Positions 45,368 through 55,769 are shown, counted from the stretch's first letter. The stretch: 64,000 nt of DNA from Dugong dugon (GCA_030035585.1 CM057460.1:221609711-221673710), one strand, 5' to 3'. The notes: generated by a model not told the origin, from the letters alone. Program-made: numbers and translations.

Positions 45368-45530
45368 GAGCCCTGGTGGCACAGTGGTTAAGAGCTCAGC
45401 TGCTAACCAAAAGGTCAACAGTTTGAATCCACCAGCTGCCCCTTGGAAACTCTATGGAGCAGCTCTACTCTGTCCTATAGGGTCACTATAAGTTGAAATC
45501 AACTCGACGGTAACAGGTTTGGTTTGGTTG
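45368..45530 (+). mobile_element. AfroSINE, short form
   Basis: GGAGCCCTGGTGGCACAGTGG head and GGTAACAGGTTTGGTTTGG end. It is a well preserved copy. Confidence 0.95.
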
Positions 45531-45541
45531 AAGGATAAAAT

Positions 45542-45926
45542 ACCCATCTGTCAGTTTGCCATACTGTGGTGGCTTGCGTGTTGCTATGATGCTGGAAGCT
45601 ATGCCACAGGAATTTCAAATACCAACAGGGTCACCCATGGTGGACAGGTCTGAGCAAAGCTTCCACCCTAAGACAGACTAGGAAGAAAGGCCTGATGATT
45701 TACTTCCAAAAATTATCCAGTGAATACCTTATGGATTGCAACAGAATATTGTCCAAGATAGTGCTGGAAGCTGAGCCCCCTAGGTTGGAAGGACACAATA
45801 ACCAATTGACTCAAACACACCAATGATCATGAAGGTGGCACAGGACTGGGCAATGTTTCGTTCTGTTATACATAAGTAACCCATGAGTTGGAGCTGACTT
45901 GACGGCACCTAACAACAACAACAACA
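45542..45926 (+). mobile_element. Non-autonomous RTE derivative (5' UTR joined to 3' tail)
   Basis: It is bounded by a perfect 11-bp duplication AAGGATAAAAT (45531-45541 and 45927-45937), so the whole 385-bp unit moved as one piece. It starts CCCATCTGTCAGTTTGCC and ends with a CAA-repeat tail. The ORF is missing. Confidence 0.92.
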
Positions 45927-46040
45927 AAGGATAAAATGAGATAAAGTATGTGAGAGTTTGGAGCAGGTCCTGGCATATGGCAGCTGATAAAAAGTAACTA
46001 TTATAATGGTGATCGCCTGGTTTTAAGCATCTTGCCAGGA

Positions 46041-46249
46041 GGCTGGGTGGCCCAAGACGTTTTTGATCAGCTAACCCAAAGGTTGGCAGTTCAAAGCCAT
46101 CTAGCAGCTCCATGGAAGAAAGGCCTGGTGATCTGCTTCTGTAAAGATTACAGCCAAGAAAACCCTATGGAGCAGTTCTACTCTGTTAACACATGGAGTT
46201 GCCATGAGTTTGGGGGGACTCCACTCGAAGGCAGCTAAGAGCAAGAAAA
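46041..46249 (+). mobile_element. AfroSINE, long form
   Basis: CTGGGTGGCCCAAGACG, then GGAAGAAAGGCCTGGTGATC, to a CAGCTAAGAGCAAGAAAA tail. The duplication CATCTTGCCAGGA/CATCTTGCCAAGA (46028-46040 and 46250-46262) supports the limits. Confidence 0.92.
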
Positions 46250-46587
46250 CATCTTGCCAAGAAGATAAATGTCTACCAGAAGTCCTTCCTTTCTCTCTGG
46301 ACGCCCCCAGGGAGCTCCAAAGGCCAGACTGTGGGCTGTGCTAGCTCCCACATTCAGAGTCCGGGGAGAATTCCAGTCTGCTTGTAGACCAAAACACTCC
46401 TTCTCAAGCACCTCTTAATGGGTGTTTACTAGATAAGAGCAACTGGCTTCTTGGTCTGTGAAAGAAGCCCCTTGGGGCCTTTTCTCCTCATTATGCAAGT
46501 GATAAAGGCTCCTTGCAGGATTTTGGATGGCTCAAGGGAACCACTATGAAAAGGTTTGGCTTGTGATTCAAATCTTCTAGTCATACC

Positions 46588-46755
46588 TGAGGAATCCTTG
46601 GGGGAAGCAAAGGGTTAACCACCAGCCAAAAGGTTTGCACCCTGGAAGACAGACCTGGCAATGTGGCTTTGAAAATTCCACAAGGCGGTTCTACTCTGCA
46701 CATACGGTGTCGCTGTAAGTCAGAATCTACTCAATGGCAACCACCACCACCAACA
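46588..46755 (+). mobile_element. AfroSINE, long form, degenerate
   Basis: AATCCTTGGGGGAAGCAAAGG, CAGCCAAAAGG, then GAAGACAGACCTGGCAATG and TAAGTCAGAATCTACTCAAT. Confidence 0.75.
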
Positions 46756-47250
46756 GCAAAATCATAGTTGAGATCCACGGGGTGCACAAGTCTACCTCCT
46801 GCTGTTCGCCCCAAGGAAGAATTTCTGTGCGGTAACTTTCTTTGTTAAGTGCTTTGTAGTCCACTCTGGACTCCCAGAACAAAGCAAACAAATTCCACCT
46901 TCCAAACCAAAATCCAACCCTGCTCAGCCAGGGAGCGGATCCTTAGGCTCCATCTGCATTGTTTACTCGGGGGCAGAGCTATACCTGGCCGCCTCCCCCA
47001 GGGCTTTACAAAGGTTTTCATTCCGCTGGACTCCAGGGAGTTCCAGGCTTGTCCCAGGCTTAGAGAATGTCTATGTTCCAAACCCAGAATGATAAATTAG
47101 AAGGGTTACTGGTAAATTTTTATAATGGCATAACAAACTCTAGGGTATAAAATTTAAAAGCTTAATGAAGGTTTGAACCTACATTTCTCTATGACCATCA
47201 GTAATAATCATTGGTTTTTATTAATATAATAGCTAGTGACTATTAAGCAG
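46756..47250. other. Unassigned sequence
   Basis: No gene or repeat family was recognised. Confidence 0.35.
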
Positions 47251-47253
47251 TTA

Positions 47254-47636
47254 AGGAATCCTGGTGGCATAATGAAGCCCTGGTGGTGCAGTGGTTAAAA
47301 TCTTGGCTGCTAACTGGCAGGTCAGCAGTTTGAATCCACCAGTAGCTCATTGGAAACCCTATGGGACAGTTCTACTCTGTCCTATAGGGTTGCTGTGAGT
47401 CGGAATCGACTCGATGGCAACGGGTTGGGTTTTTTGGTTTGGTGGCTTAATGGTTAAGAGCTCAGCTACAAACTGAAAGCCCAGTGGTTCGAACCCACCA
47501 GTGGCTGAGAAGGAGAAAAGACCTGGTGATCTACTCCCATAAAGATTACAGCCAAGGAAATCCTGTGGGGTAGTGCTACTGGCTCCTACAGGGTCGCTAT
47601 GAGTCAGAATCTACTCAACAGCACCTAACAACAACA
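47254..47636 (+). mobile_element. AfroSINE, long form, split by a short-form AfroSINE
   Basis: AATCCTGGTGGCATAAT, then, after the inner SINE, GCTTAATGGTTAAGAGCTCA and a complete body to GCACCTAACAACAACA. TTAAGGAAT lies on both sides (47251-47259 and 47637-47645). Confidence 0.9.
47274..47440 (+). mobile_element. AfroSINE, short form, nested
   Basis: GAAGCCCTGGTGGTGCAGTGG to GGGTTTTTTGGTTT. The duplication GGTGGCATAAT/GGTGGCTTAAT (47263-47273 and 47441-47451) shows it landed in the older AfroSINE. Confidence 0.93.
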
Positions 47637-47679
47637 TTAAGGAATTATAAAATGTGTCAGCTCTCTGTGAAGTGACTGA

Positions 47680-47835
47680 TGTGTATTAACTCTTAGTTTT
47701 CACTAATATTGGATGAAATAGGCTTCATCTCCCATTTGACAGATGAGAAAGCAAAGCTAAGGCACCGAAGAACAAAATGGTTTCCCAGAGAGTGCACAGC
47801 TGAAGAATGGCTGTGTCAGGATTCAAAGCTTGTCA
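47680..47835 (-). mobile_element. MIR
   Basis: CATCTCCCATTTGACAGATGA, then GTGCACAGCTGAAGAATGGC and GTCAGGATTCAAAGC, fit MIR in reverse. Confidence 0.7.
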
Positions 47836-48288
47836 TTGCAACCAGGGGCATCCTGAACGTCACCATGCTGCCCCCTCCGCACACTCCTTGGCATTCCAAG
47901 GGTTCACCTGCGTGTCTTTTCAAATAATTCCACCGAGCACTTGAAGAGCATTTTTGATCTGATGCTGCAAATCTCTCTTCAGCTCAAGGAAAAATTTTTG
48001 TTCCTTTGGTGATGGCTTCACCGCCACCATGCCTGTAGTCTCTTCCTGGACGCCTGTCAGATGAAAGAAAAGATCTCCTGGACCTCCTTCCATGATAAAT
48101 ACTTCCTTTCATAGTTTCCACCTCTTTGCCTTTTCACTCTGGGGTGGCAACAATTCTTTGAATTAAATTGAGCCCCTAATTCATCATATCAGATTTTACC
48201 TCTGTCTGATCTGCCATTTACTGCTGCAGCTGAGTTCTTTTATTCTCCAGAATTACGTTTTTATCTCCAAGAATTCTTTCTTGTGCTG
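47836..48288. other. Unassigned sequence
   Basis: No gene or repeat family was recognised. The same unidentified tract resumes after the RTE at 50315. Confidence 0.35.
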
Positions 48289-48300
48289 CAATTGCTTTTT

Positions 48301-50302
48301 TCACCACCTGTCTGTCAGTTTGTCGTACTGTGGTGGCTTGCTTGTTGCTATGACAATAGAAGCTATGCCACAGGTATTTCAAATACCAGCAGGGTCACCC
48401 AAGGTGAACGGGTTTCAGTGTAGCTTACAGACTAAGACAGACTAGGAAGAAGGGCCTGGTGGTCTACTTCTGAAAATAAGTGAGTGAAAACCTTATGAGT
48501 AGTTGTGGAACATTGTCTGATATAGTGCCAGAAGATGAGTCCCTCAGGTAGGAAGGCACTCAAAAAATGACTGGGGAAGAGCTGCCTCCTCAAAGTAGAG
48601 TCGACCTTAGTAACCTGGATGGAGTAAAGCTTTCAGGACCTTCATCTGCTGATATGGCAATGACTCAAGAGGAGAAGAAATAGCTGCAAACATCCATCAA
48701 TAATCAGAACATGGAATGTATGAAGTATGAATCTAGGAAAATTGGAAGTCATCGAAAATGAAATGGAATGCATAAAGATCGATATCCTAGGCATTAGTGA
48801 GCTGAAATGGACTGATATTGGCCGTTCTGAATCGGAAAAATCATATGGTCTACAATGCCAGAAATGACAACTTGAAGGGGAACAGTGTTGCATTTATCGT
48901 CAAAAACAACATTTCAAGATGTATCCTGAAGTACAATGCTGTTAGTGACAGGATAATATCCATACGCCTACAAGGAAGACCAGCTAATACAACTATTATT
49001 CAAATTTATGCACTAACCACTAAGGCCAAAGACGAAGAAATTGAAGATTTTTACCAACTTTTGCAGTCTGAAATAGATCAATCATGCAATCAAGATGCAT
49101 TGATAATTATTGGTGATTGAAATGTGAAAGTTGGAAACAAAGAAGGATCAGTAGTTGGAAAATATGACCTGGGTGATAGAAACGATGCCCGAGATCAGAT
49201 GATAGAATTTTGCAAGACCAACAACTTATTCATTGCAAATATGTTTTTCCAACAACATAAATGGCAACTGTATACATGGTCCTTGCCAAATGGAACACAC
49301 AGAAATCAAATGGAGTACATCTGTAGAAAGAGACAATGTAGAAGCTCAATATCATCAGTCAGAACAAGACCAGGGGCCGAATGCAGAACAGACCATCAAT
49401 TGCTCATATTCAAGTTCAAGTTGAAGCTAAATAAAATTAGAACAAGTCCACAAGAGCCAAAGTATGACCTTGAGTCTATCTCACCTGAATTTAGAGACCA
49501 TCTCAAGAATAGATTTGACATATTGAACACTAATAACCAAAGACCAGATGAGTTGTGGGATGACATCAAGGATATCATACACAAAGAAACCACAAGGTTG
49601 TTAAAAAGACAGAAAAGAAAGAAAGGCTAACATGGATGCCAGAAAAGACTCTGAAACTTGCTCTTGAATGCAGAGTAGCTAAAGCAAGTGAAAGAAAGGA
49701 TGAAGTAAAAGAGCTGAACAGAAGATCTCAAAGGACTGCTTGAGAAGACAAAGTAAAGACCTGCAGTTAGAAAACCAAAAAGGAAGAATACGCTTGGCAT
49801 GTCTCAAGCTGAAAGAACTGAAGAAAAAATTAAAGCCTTGAGTTGCACTTGACCCAAGCCATGGTATTTTCAATTACATCATGTGCATGTGAAAGTTGGA
49901 CAATGAATAAGGAAGACTGAAGAGGAATTGACGCCTTTGAACTATGATGTTGGCAAAGAATACTGAATATACCATGGACTGCCAGAAGAACAAACAAATC
50001 TGTCTTGGAAGAATACAGCCAGAGTGTTCCTTGGAAGCAAGGATGGCTAGACTTTGTCTCATATACTTTGGACATGTTATCAGGAGAGACCAGTCCCTGG
50101 AGAAAGACATCATGTTTAGTAAAGCAGAAAGTCATCACAAGAGAAGAAGACCCTCATTGAGATGGACTGACACAGTGGTTGCAACAATGGGCTCAAGCAT
50201 AGCGACGATTGTGAGGATGGCTCAGGACGGGCAGTGTTTTGTTCTGTTGTACACGGGGTGGCTATGAGTTGGAACCAACTTGACAGCACCTAACTACAAC
50301 AA
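48301..50302 (+). mobile_element. RTE/BovB-like LINE with intact ends and deleted RT domain
   Basis: It is flanked by CAATTGCTTTTT (48289-48300) and CAATTGCTCTTT (50303-50314). It carries the 5' UTR, the endonuclease part of the ORF (to about 49845), then jumps to the ORF C-terminal region and tail. The sequence encoding the catalytic RT domain is absent. At about 2.0 kb it is the longest RTE here and the only one with both a 5' terminus and ORF sequence. Confidence 0.93.
48716..49845 (+). pseudogene. RTE endonuclease domain and linker, inactive
   Basis: The AP-endonuclease-like domain reads LEVIENEMECIKIDILGISE (catalytic Glu in the GISELKW motif, upstream frame), then from 48818 KNHMVYNARNDNLKGNSVAF, IIQIYALTTKAKDEEIEDFY, and IIIGD followed by a TGA stop at 49118-49120. 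After the stop come NVKVGNKEGSVVGKYDLG and a TDHQLL motif (the D-H catalytic pair). A linker reads YDLESISPEFRDHLKNRFDI. The frames change at least once before 48818 and once after 49630, so the ORF cannot be translated whole. The TGA falls at the aromatic residue of the usual GDWN/GDFN motif, as expected if TGG became TGA. RTE-type endonucleases nick target DNA for target-primed reverse transcription. This copy has no RT and cannot act alone. Confidence 0.88.
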
Positions 50303-50314
50303 CAATTGCTCTTT

Positions 50315-50590
50315 ATTTTATTTTACAGTAAAAACTCTTATTTCCTTGACAAAATAGCCTCTAGAACTTCCTTGAGAAAAAAACTAGAATTATTTGTTAG
50401 GTGCTCCATCACCCTCTCAGCTCAGTGGCCCTCTTTAAGCTGCTGATTCTCCCTGTGTCTGGGAACTTTCATTGCCTGCACATATTTAGAAATAAAAATT
50501 AAAAGCCAAGATGGATGAATTTTGGTGGCTAGTGTGGGATCCCTCTGTGACCATTTAGTAGAAGTCTTTGGGGGAGGGTGGAGAGAATGG
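50315..50590. other. Unassigned sequence
   Basis: It continues the tract seen before the RTE insertion. No family was recognised. Confidence 0.3.
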
Positions 50591-50800
50591 AGGAGTCCTT
50601 GGGTGGCACAGTCAGGTAAGCAGTTGACTACTAACTGAAAGGTTGGAGGTTCGAGTCCACCCAGAGGCACCTTCAAAGAAATGTCTGGCGATCTACTTCT
50701 GAAAACTCAGTCACTGAAAACCTTGTGGAGTAGAGTTCTACTCTAAGCATATGGAGTGGCCATGAGTTGGAATCAACTCAGTGGCAACTGGTTTGGGTTG
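50591..50800 (+). mobile_element. AfroSINE, long form
   Basis: AGGAGTCCTTGGGTGGCAC, then CTAACTGAAAGGTTGGAGG, then GTCACTGAAAACCTTGTGGA and the tail CAACTGGTTTGGG. Confidence 0.93.
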
Positions 50801-51409
50801 GAATGAGAGGGCTACGGAAATGCTTCCCCTTGGGCCTGGTGCAGAGGAAGGACTGATGGCAGGTGGGGTCAAGGCTAAGAACACCGCATAGGCTAGAAGC
50901 TGCCATTCTGAGCCAAGTGGTGGCTCTGGTCCTGTGTTGCAAGCAGAGCCCGGGAGGCCGCCTCCATGAGTGGTGCTGGTGGAATTCCAGAGGCTCCTTC
51001 ATTAATTCTCCAACACTGCTCCAGGTTCACTGACGCTCCCGTCCAGCCCTTCTCTGCTGGTGGATCATAGGGGTGTCTGCAGGCTCCAGAAGAACGGTGT
51101 GCTTGGGCATCTCATTGTTGTCTGGAGCCTCCCTCCCCACCTTCTGATTAGGACATCCTACAATGAACTGCAGCACCGCCTCTCCCCTCGGGGCCCCTGC
51201 TGTCTGCATGAAGGGCCCTGCCAGCCCAGATGCCCACATCTCTTAGCAGGGGATCCACTGGGGCAACATGACTCAAATGCCATGCTGGCTGTTCTCTGGG
51301 CAGGGAGGGCCTGCCTCAGTTTCCAAAATCTTCAATTATTTATCTTTCAAATTCCTTCCCTTTAGTTCCTATAACTCCCACCCAGACGACCATTATAGGC
51401 TACCGTACC
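50801..51409. other. GC-rich unassigned sequence
   Basis: Open frames on both strands at 51027-51365 show no protein family. Confidence 0.35.
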
Positions 51410-51655
51410 CTAAGCTTGGGAGGAGGTTGGAGGTGGTTGGGGGGGATCTGAGCCCTGATTTTGGCGGGTGGGATAGGGGTGGTGAAGCGTTTCAGTGTCC
51501 TGAGCTTGATGGGGTTCTGCCCCCTGAGCTTGGTGGGGTAGGGGTGGGGTTCCACCCCCTGAACTTAGTGGGGTGGGGGTGAAGGTTCTGCCACAGGAGT
51601 TTGGTGAAGGCTTCTTTGCCCTGAGCTTGGTGGGTGGGTGGTTTCTGAGGTCCAC
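51410..51655. repeat. Degenerate G-rich minisatellite
   Basis: Variable units of about 23-46 bp begin CCCTGAGCTTGGTGGGG or close variants (for example at about 51455, 51498, 51521, 51557 and 51619). G runs of 3-7 are frequent on the plus strand. The long frames over it on both strands are by-products of the tandem repeat. Confidence 0.8.
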
Positions 51656-51748
51656 ACTGCTTCTCTCCACTAGAAAGTGAAACTCATTTGTGACTGGACC
51701 AGCCCTAGGATTTCAAACCCCACTAATCAGGAGACTCTCCTGAGGGTG

Positions 51749-51898
51749 TGGAAACGCTGGTGGCGCAATGCTTTAAGTGCTCTGGCTGCTAACCAAAAGG
51801 TCAGCAGTTCAAATCCACCAGGTGCTCCTTGGAAACTCATGTGGCTGTTCTACCCTGTCCTATAGGGTTGCTATGAGTTAGAACCGACTTGATGGGGT
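51749..51898 (+). mobile_element. AfroSINE, short form
   Basis: The perfect 11-bp duplication TCCTGAGGGTG (51738-51748 and 51899-51909) bounds a copy from GAAACGCTGGTGGCGCAATG to CCGACTTGATGGGGT. Confidence 0.96.
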
Positions 51899-51909
51899 TC
51901 CTGAGGGTG

Positions 51910-52610
51910 CTAAAATGCAGATTTCCAGCTACAGGGCCCTTCACTAACCACTATCTGACTTGCATTTTCTCCTGCCCTTTCTTCCTTGTTCTTCTCTCTT
52001 GCACTTGCTCTCTTTGTCACTCTTAACTTTTTCTTCCAATAAACTCATAAACCCCTGCAAAGGACAAATCCCATCCTCTAAATGGCCTCTGTCAGAACGG
52101 AAGTTTTTGCAGGCACACACTGGAATTTGCCTTCCTCCAGACTTTTACCAGGAAAGGAAAGAGATTAAGACTTTTAGAAAGTGACCAAAATAAATTCAGT
52201 GCATTAAAGACGCACCCGGGCAGCCACGTGAGCCCATCTGTGACAGGCAATCCACCTGACTTTGCAGCTCACAGACTTCTCTCCTCTGCTCGCATTGATA
52301 TTCATATTAATTAATTATGATCATGCAAAAGCCACTCAGCATGAGAGAGCTGAGAATTCCAGAAGGAAGCAGAACGTGGTGAAGAGGAATCTACTCTCTC
52401 ACCTGTGGGATTATCATCAAATGACTTCTCAGAAAATTTAGATTTATCCCAGAAATGTTCAGACTCTTGTCTCTAGAATGAGAAATGGACGTTGTTCTTA
52501 GCGCAAGGGGCAAAAGTTGAGCAGTGCTGTTATAGAGAGGGGGAAAGCAAAGGAAAGCATTCTGACCAAACCCTAGAAATGAGTAATAAGGAAGGAGGAC
52601 AATAGAAATT
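51910..52610. other. Unassigned, mostly single-copy sequence
   Basis: No gene or repeat family was recognised. Confidence 0.4.
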
Positions 52611-52769
52611 CAAAAACCTATTGGTGTCAAGTCAATTCTCTGACTCATAAAGACCCTATAGGACAGAGTAGAACTGCCCCATAGGTTTTCCAAGAAGTGG
52701 CTGGTGGATTCGAACTGCCGACCTTTTGGTTAGCAGCCAAGCTCTTAATCACTGTGCCACCAGGGTTCC
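52611..52769 (-). mobile_element. AfroSINE, short form
   Basis: Tail AACCTATTGGTGTCAAGTCA to head GCCACCAGGGTTCC. Confidence 0.93.
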
Positions 52770-52851
52770 AAAAATAGAGATAAGCACCTCCAAAGATCGC
52801 AGATACACATCTTGAAGGGGTCATAGTCAATGACTACTAACTATGTAGCAA

Positions 52852-53054
52852 AGGTCCCTGGGTGGCACGAGTGATTAGCGCTAGACTACTCACCTAAAGG
52901 TTGATGGTGCTGCAGAAGAAAGGCCTGCTTCCATAAAGATTGCAGCCCCCCGCCAAAAAAAAAAAAAAAAAAAAAACCTATGAAGCAATTCTACTCTGTA
53001 ACTCATGGGGTCTCCATGGGTCACAATTGACTGGAAGGCAATGTTGTTGTTTTT
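52852..53054 (+). mobile_element. AfroSINE, long form, with internal poly(A) expansion
   Basis: GGTCCCTGGGTGGCACGAG to GGAAGGCAATGTTGTTG. The 14-bp duplication TAACTATGTAGCAA/TAACTATGTAACAA (52838-52851 and 53055-53068) bounds it. An internal A run of about 22 bases near 52955-52977 replaces the usual AAGAAAACCC block. Confidence 0.93.
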
Positions 53055-53117
53055 TAACTATGTAACAAGTGCTTCCACATATGTTACCTTATTTCACTGA
53101 CTCTAACTATAGTAAGA

Positions 53118-53292
53118 GGAGCCCTGGTGGGGCAGTGGTTAAAGCAATGGACTGCTAAATGAGAAGTCAGCTGTTGGAAACCATCATCAGCTTCACAGGA
53201 GAAGGATGTGGCAATCTGCTTCCATCAAAGATATACAGCCTTGGAAAGCCTATGGATCACTGTGAGTTGGAACCGCCTCGATGGCAGTGGGT
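53118..53292 (+). mobile_element. AfroSINE, long form, shortened
   Basis: GGAGCCCTGGTGGGGCAGTGG head, GGAGAAGGATGTGGCAATC body, and GTTGGAACCGCCTCGATGGC tail. Confidence 0.9.
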
Positions 53293-53304
53293 AATGATAG
53301 CAAA

Positions 53305-53519
53305 GGAGTCCCCGGATGGTACAAATAGTTAATGCACTTGGCTGCTAGCTGAAAGGCTGGAAGTTTGAGTCTACCCAGAGGCAATTCAGAAGAAAGGCTT
53401 GGCAATCTATTTCCAAAAAAATCAGCCGTTGAAAACCCTATGGTGCACAGTTCTACTCTGATACATGTAAGGGCGCAATGAGTCAGAATCAACTCAACAG
53501 CAACTGGTTTGGTTTTGGT
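53305..53519 (+). mobile_element. AfroSINE, long form
   Basis: GGAGTCCCCGGATGGTACAAA to CAACTGGTTTGGTTTTGGT. It follows the preceding copy within about 12 bp. Confidence 0.93.
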
Positions 53520-53676
53520 ATTTAATGACAGTAAAATCAGGAGAAATAACTATTACTTAGTGTACCATCAAGGGGAAAAAATGCTAAACAATTAAATGAT
53601 GTTTTCTTATCATTTAGGATTATTAAATGTATGAAAGAGTCCCTTTAGATGTATTTAAAAATTCTTATATAAGTAT

Positions 53677-54421
53677 GTAAACACTTAAAGCACTTACTAT
53701 GAAGATCAAAGACTACAGCCTTCAGTATGGATTACAGCTCAACATAAAGAAAACAAAAGTCCTCACAACCGGACCAATAAGCAACATCATGATAAACAGA
53801 GAAAAGATTGAAGTCATCAAGGATTTCATTTTACTTGGATCCACAATCAACACTCATGGAAGCAGCAGTCAAGAAATCAAAAGACGCATCGCATTGGGCA
53901 AATCTGCTGCAAAAGACCTCTTTAAAGTGTTAAAAAGCAAAGATGTCACCTTGAAGACTAGGGTGCACCTGACCTAAGCCATGGTGTTTTCAATCACCTC
54001 ATATGCATGTGAAAGCTGGACTGTGAATAAGGAAGACCAAAGAAGAATTGACGCCTTTGAATTATGGTGTTGGCCAAGAATATTGAAAATACCGTGGACT
54101 GCCAAAAGAACAAACAAATCTGTCTTGGAAGAGGTACCGCCAGAATGCTTCTTGGAAGCAAGAATGGCAAGACTACGTCTCACATACTACGGGCGTGTTA
54201 TCAGGAGGAATCAGTCCCTGGAGAAGGACGTCATTCTTGGTCATTGTAGAGGGTCAGTGAAGAAGAAGATGACCCTCAAAGAGATGGATTGACACAGTGA
54301 CTACAGCAATGAGCTCAAGCATAACAACGATTGTGAGGATGGCGCAGGACCGGTCAGTGTTTCATTCTGTTGTACATAGGGTTGCTATGAGTCTGAACCA
54401 ACTCAACAGCACCTAACAACA
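53677..54421 (+). mobile_element. 5'-truncated RTE, RT C-terminal half and tail
   Basis: The open remnant 53699-53977 reads MKIKDYSLQYGLQLNIKKTK and LLGSTINTHGSSSQEIKRRI, the region after the RT catalytic box. A second frame from 53981 reads FSITSYACESWTVNKEDQRR. The flanks ATATAAGTAT (53667-53676) and ATATAAGCAT (54422-54431) form a 10-bp duplication. Confidence 0.93.
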
Positions 54422-54564
54422 ATATAAGCATAAGATATAGGTGAAATAAATTGGTGGGTTATTCCTAAAATTTTTCACATTGAAGCCAAATCTTTTAAAT
54501 CCCTTTTGGAATCATAGATGTCAATATCTGTGTTTTTCTATACAACATCATCCTCTGTTATTTC

Positions 54565-54785
54565 CTAAGAGTTTTTCCTATTGCTGCTGTAACAAATATC
54601 ACAACTTAATGGCTGAAACAATACTGATTTTTACTGTCTTACACTTCTACAGGTCAGAGGTCCAACGTGGGTCTCACTGGGCTAAAAACAAGATGTCAGC
54701 AGGAATTTGGTACTTTCTGGAGGCTCTAGAGAGAATGTTTCCTTGCCTTTAACTGTTTCTGGTGGCCACCCACATTCCATGATGT
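54565..54785 (-). mobile_element. MLT1-like LTR fragment
   Basis: TGCTGCTGTAACAAATATCAC, TAATGGCTGAAACAATACTG and GGTCTCACTGGGCTAAAAAC follow an MLT1-like LTR in reverse. Confidence 0.55.
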
Positions 54786-55040
54786 TTAAATTGTCCCAGT
54801 TTTTGACAGCACTTCAGAAGTCTTTGATAGTTTCCTTGCTTGCTGGTATACCAAGACGTTCCAAGTTCATCTTGTTCATCTTCTGCCCTAGACCTAGAAT
54901 CAGCCTTCTCCAAGGAGCCCTGGTTCCCTTTAGAGGGAAGTGGTACTTAGAAACCCTCATTTGGTCATCAAGGATGCTCACTGTTTCTAGGCCTTTTCAG
55001 TGGATGTAGCAAGGAATATTTTTTCAACACAAAAGTTCTC
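54786..55040. mobile_element. Unassigned ancient repeat-like tract
   Basis: The tract with GGAGCCCTGGTTCCCTTTAG and GTGGTACTTAGAAACC resembles a widespread mammalian repeat. I cannot name the family. Confidence 0.3.
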
Positions 55041-55046
55041 AGGAAC

Positions 55047-55670
55047 TTTCATGGATTGAAATATGTGCTGTAAATCCTAACCCTTATACCTGTGGAAAGG
55101 AGCCCTGTGGCGCAGTGGCTAAGTGCTCATCTGCTAACCGAAAAGTTGGCTGTTTGAACCCACCAGCCACTCCAAGGGAGAAAGATGTGGTGATTTGCTT
55201 CCGTAAAGATTTCAGCCTAGGAGACCATACGGGGCAGTCCTACACTGTCCTATAAACTCGCAATGAGCTGGAATCCACTTGACAGCAATGGATTTGGTTT
55301 ATACCGGTGGATGCAATCCTATTTCAGAATAGGAGTTTCTTTGTTATGTTAATAAGGTCATATCAGTGGAGGGTGTGTTTTCAGCCAATCACTTTTGAGT
55401 TCTAAAAAGTGCAGATTAGGCACAGACGTAAGGAGCTACAGATGGGGGAAGACAGATGTCACACCACATGAAGATTGCCAAGGAACTGAGGAACAGAAGC
55501 TGACAAGAGACAAGGACCCCCGGTCCACTAATAGAGAAAGATCCTTCCCCTAGAACCGGTGTCCTAAATTCAGAATTTTAGCCTCCTAAAATGTGGGAAA
55601 ATAAATTTCTGTTTGTTAAAGCCACCCACTCACGGTATTTCTGTTAAAGCAGCACTAAGAAGCTAAGACA
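55047..55670 (+). mobile_element. ERVL-MaLR-type solo LTR split by an AfroSINE
   Basis: It begins TTTCATGGATTGAAAT and ends AGAAGCTAAGACA. The flanks GGAAC and GGAAT are near-perfect. The AfroSINE at 55096-55300 splits the motif ATACCTGTGG. It contains AATAAATTTC near the end. Confidence 0.88.
55096..55300 (+). mobile_element. AfroSINE, long form
   Basis: GGAGCCCTGTGGCGCAGTGG to GCAATGGATTTGGTTT. The duplication ATACCTGTGG/ATACCGGTGG (55086-55095 and 55301-55310) supports insertion in the LTR. Confidence 0.93.
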
Positions 55671-55769
55671 GGAATGCATACTGACATTTTTTAATCAAAT
55701 TCAGGACTACAGAGCTACTTAACCTCTTCAGTCTGACATCTGTATCTCATTTCTCCCAGGCTAAAACTC

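Larger units (their letters stand above)
45295..46010 (+). mobile_element. MIR carrying a SINE and an RTE derivative
   Basis: The left part GGAGAAAATCCCTTAACTTT and CTCAACTGCCTCACTTGTAA is followed after the insertions by AAAATGAGATAAAGTATGTG and GGTCCTGGCATATGGCAG. Confidence 0.65.

Noticed and set aside
51410-51670. Pro-rich minus-strand and Gly-rich plus-strand frames
   Set aside because: They derive from the minisatellite and have no independent support.
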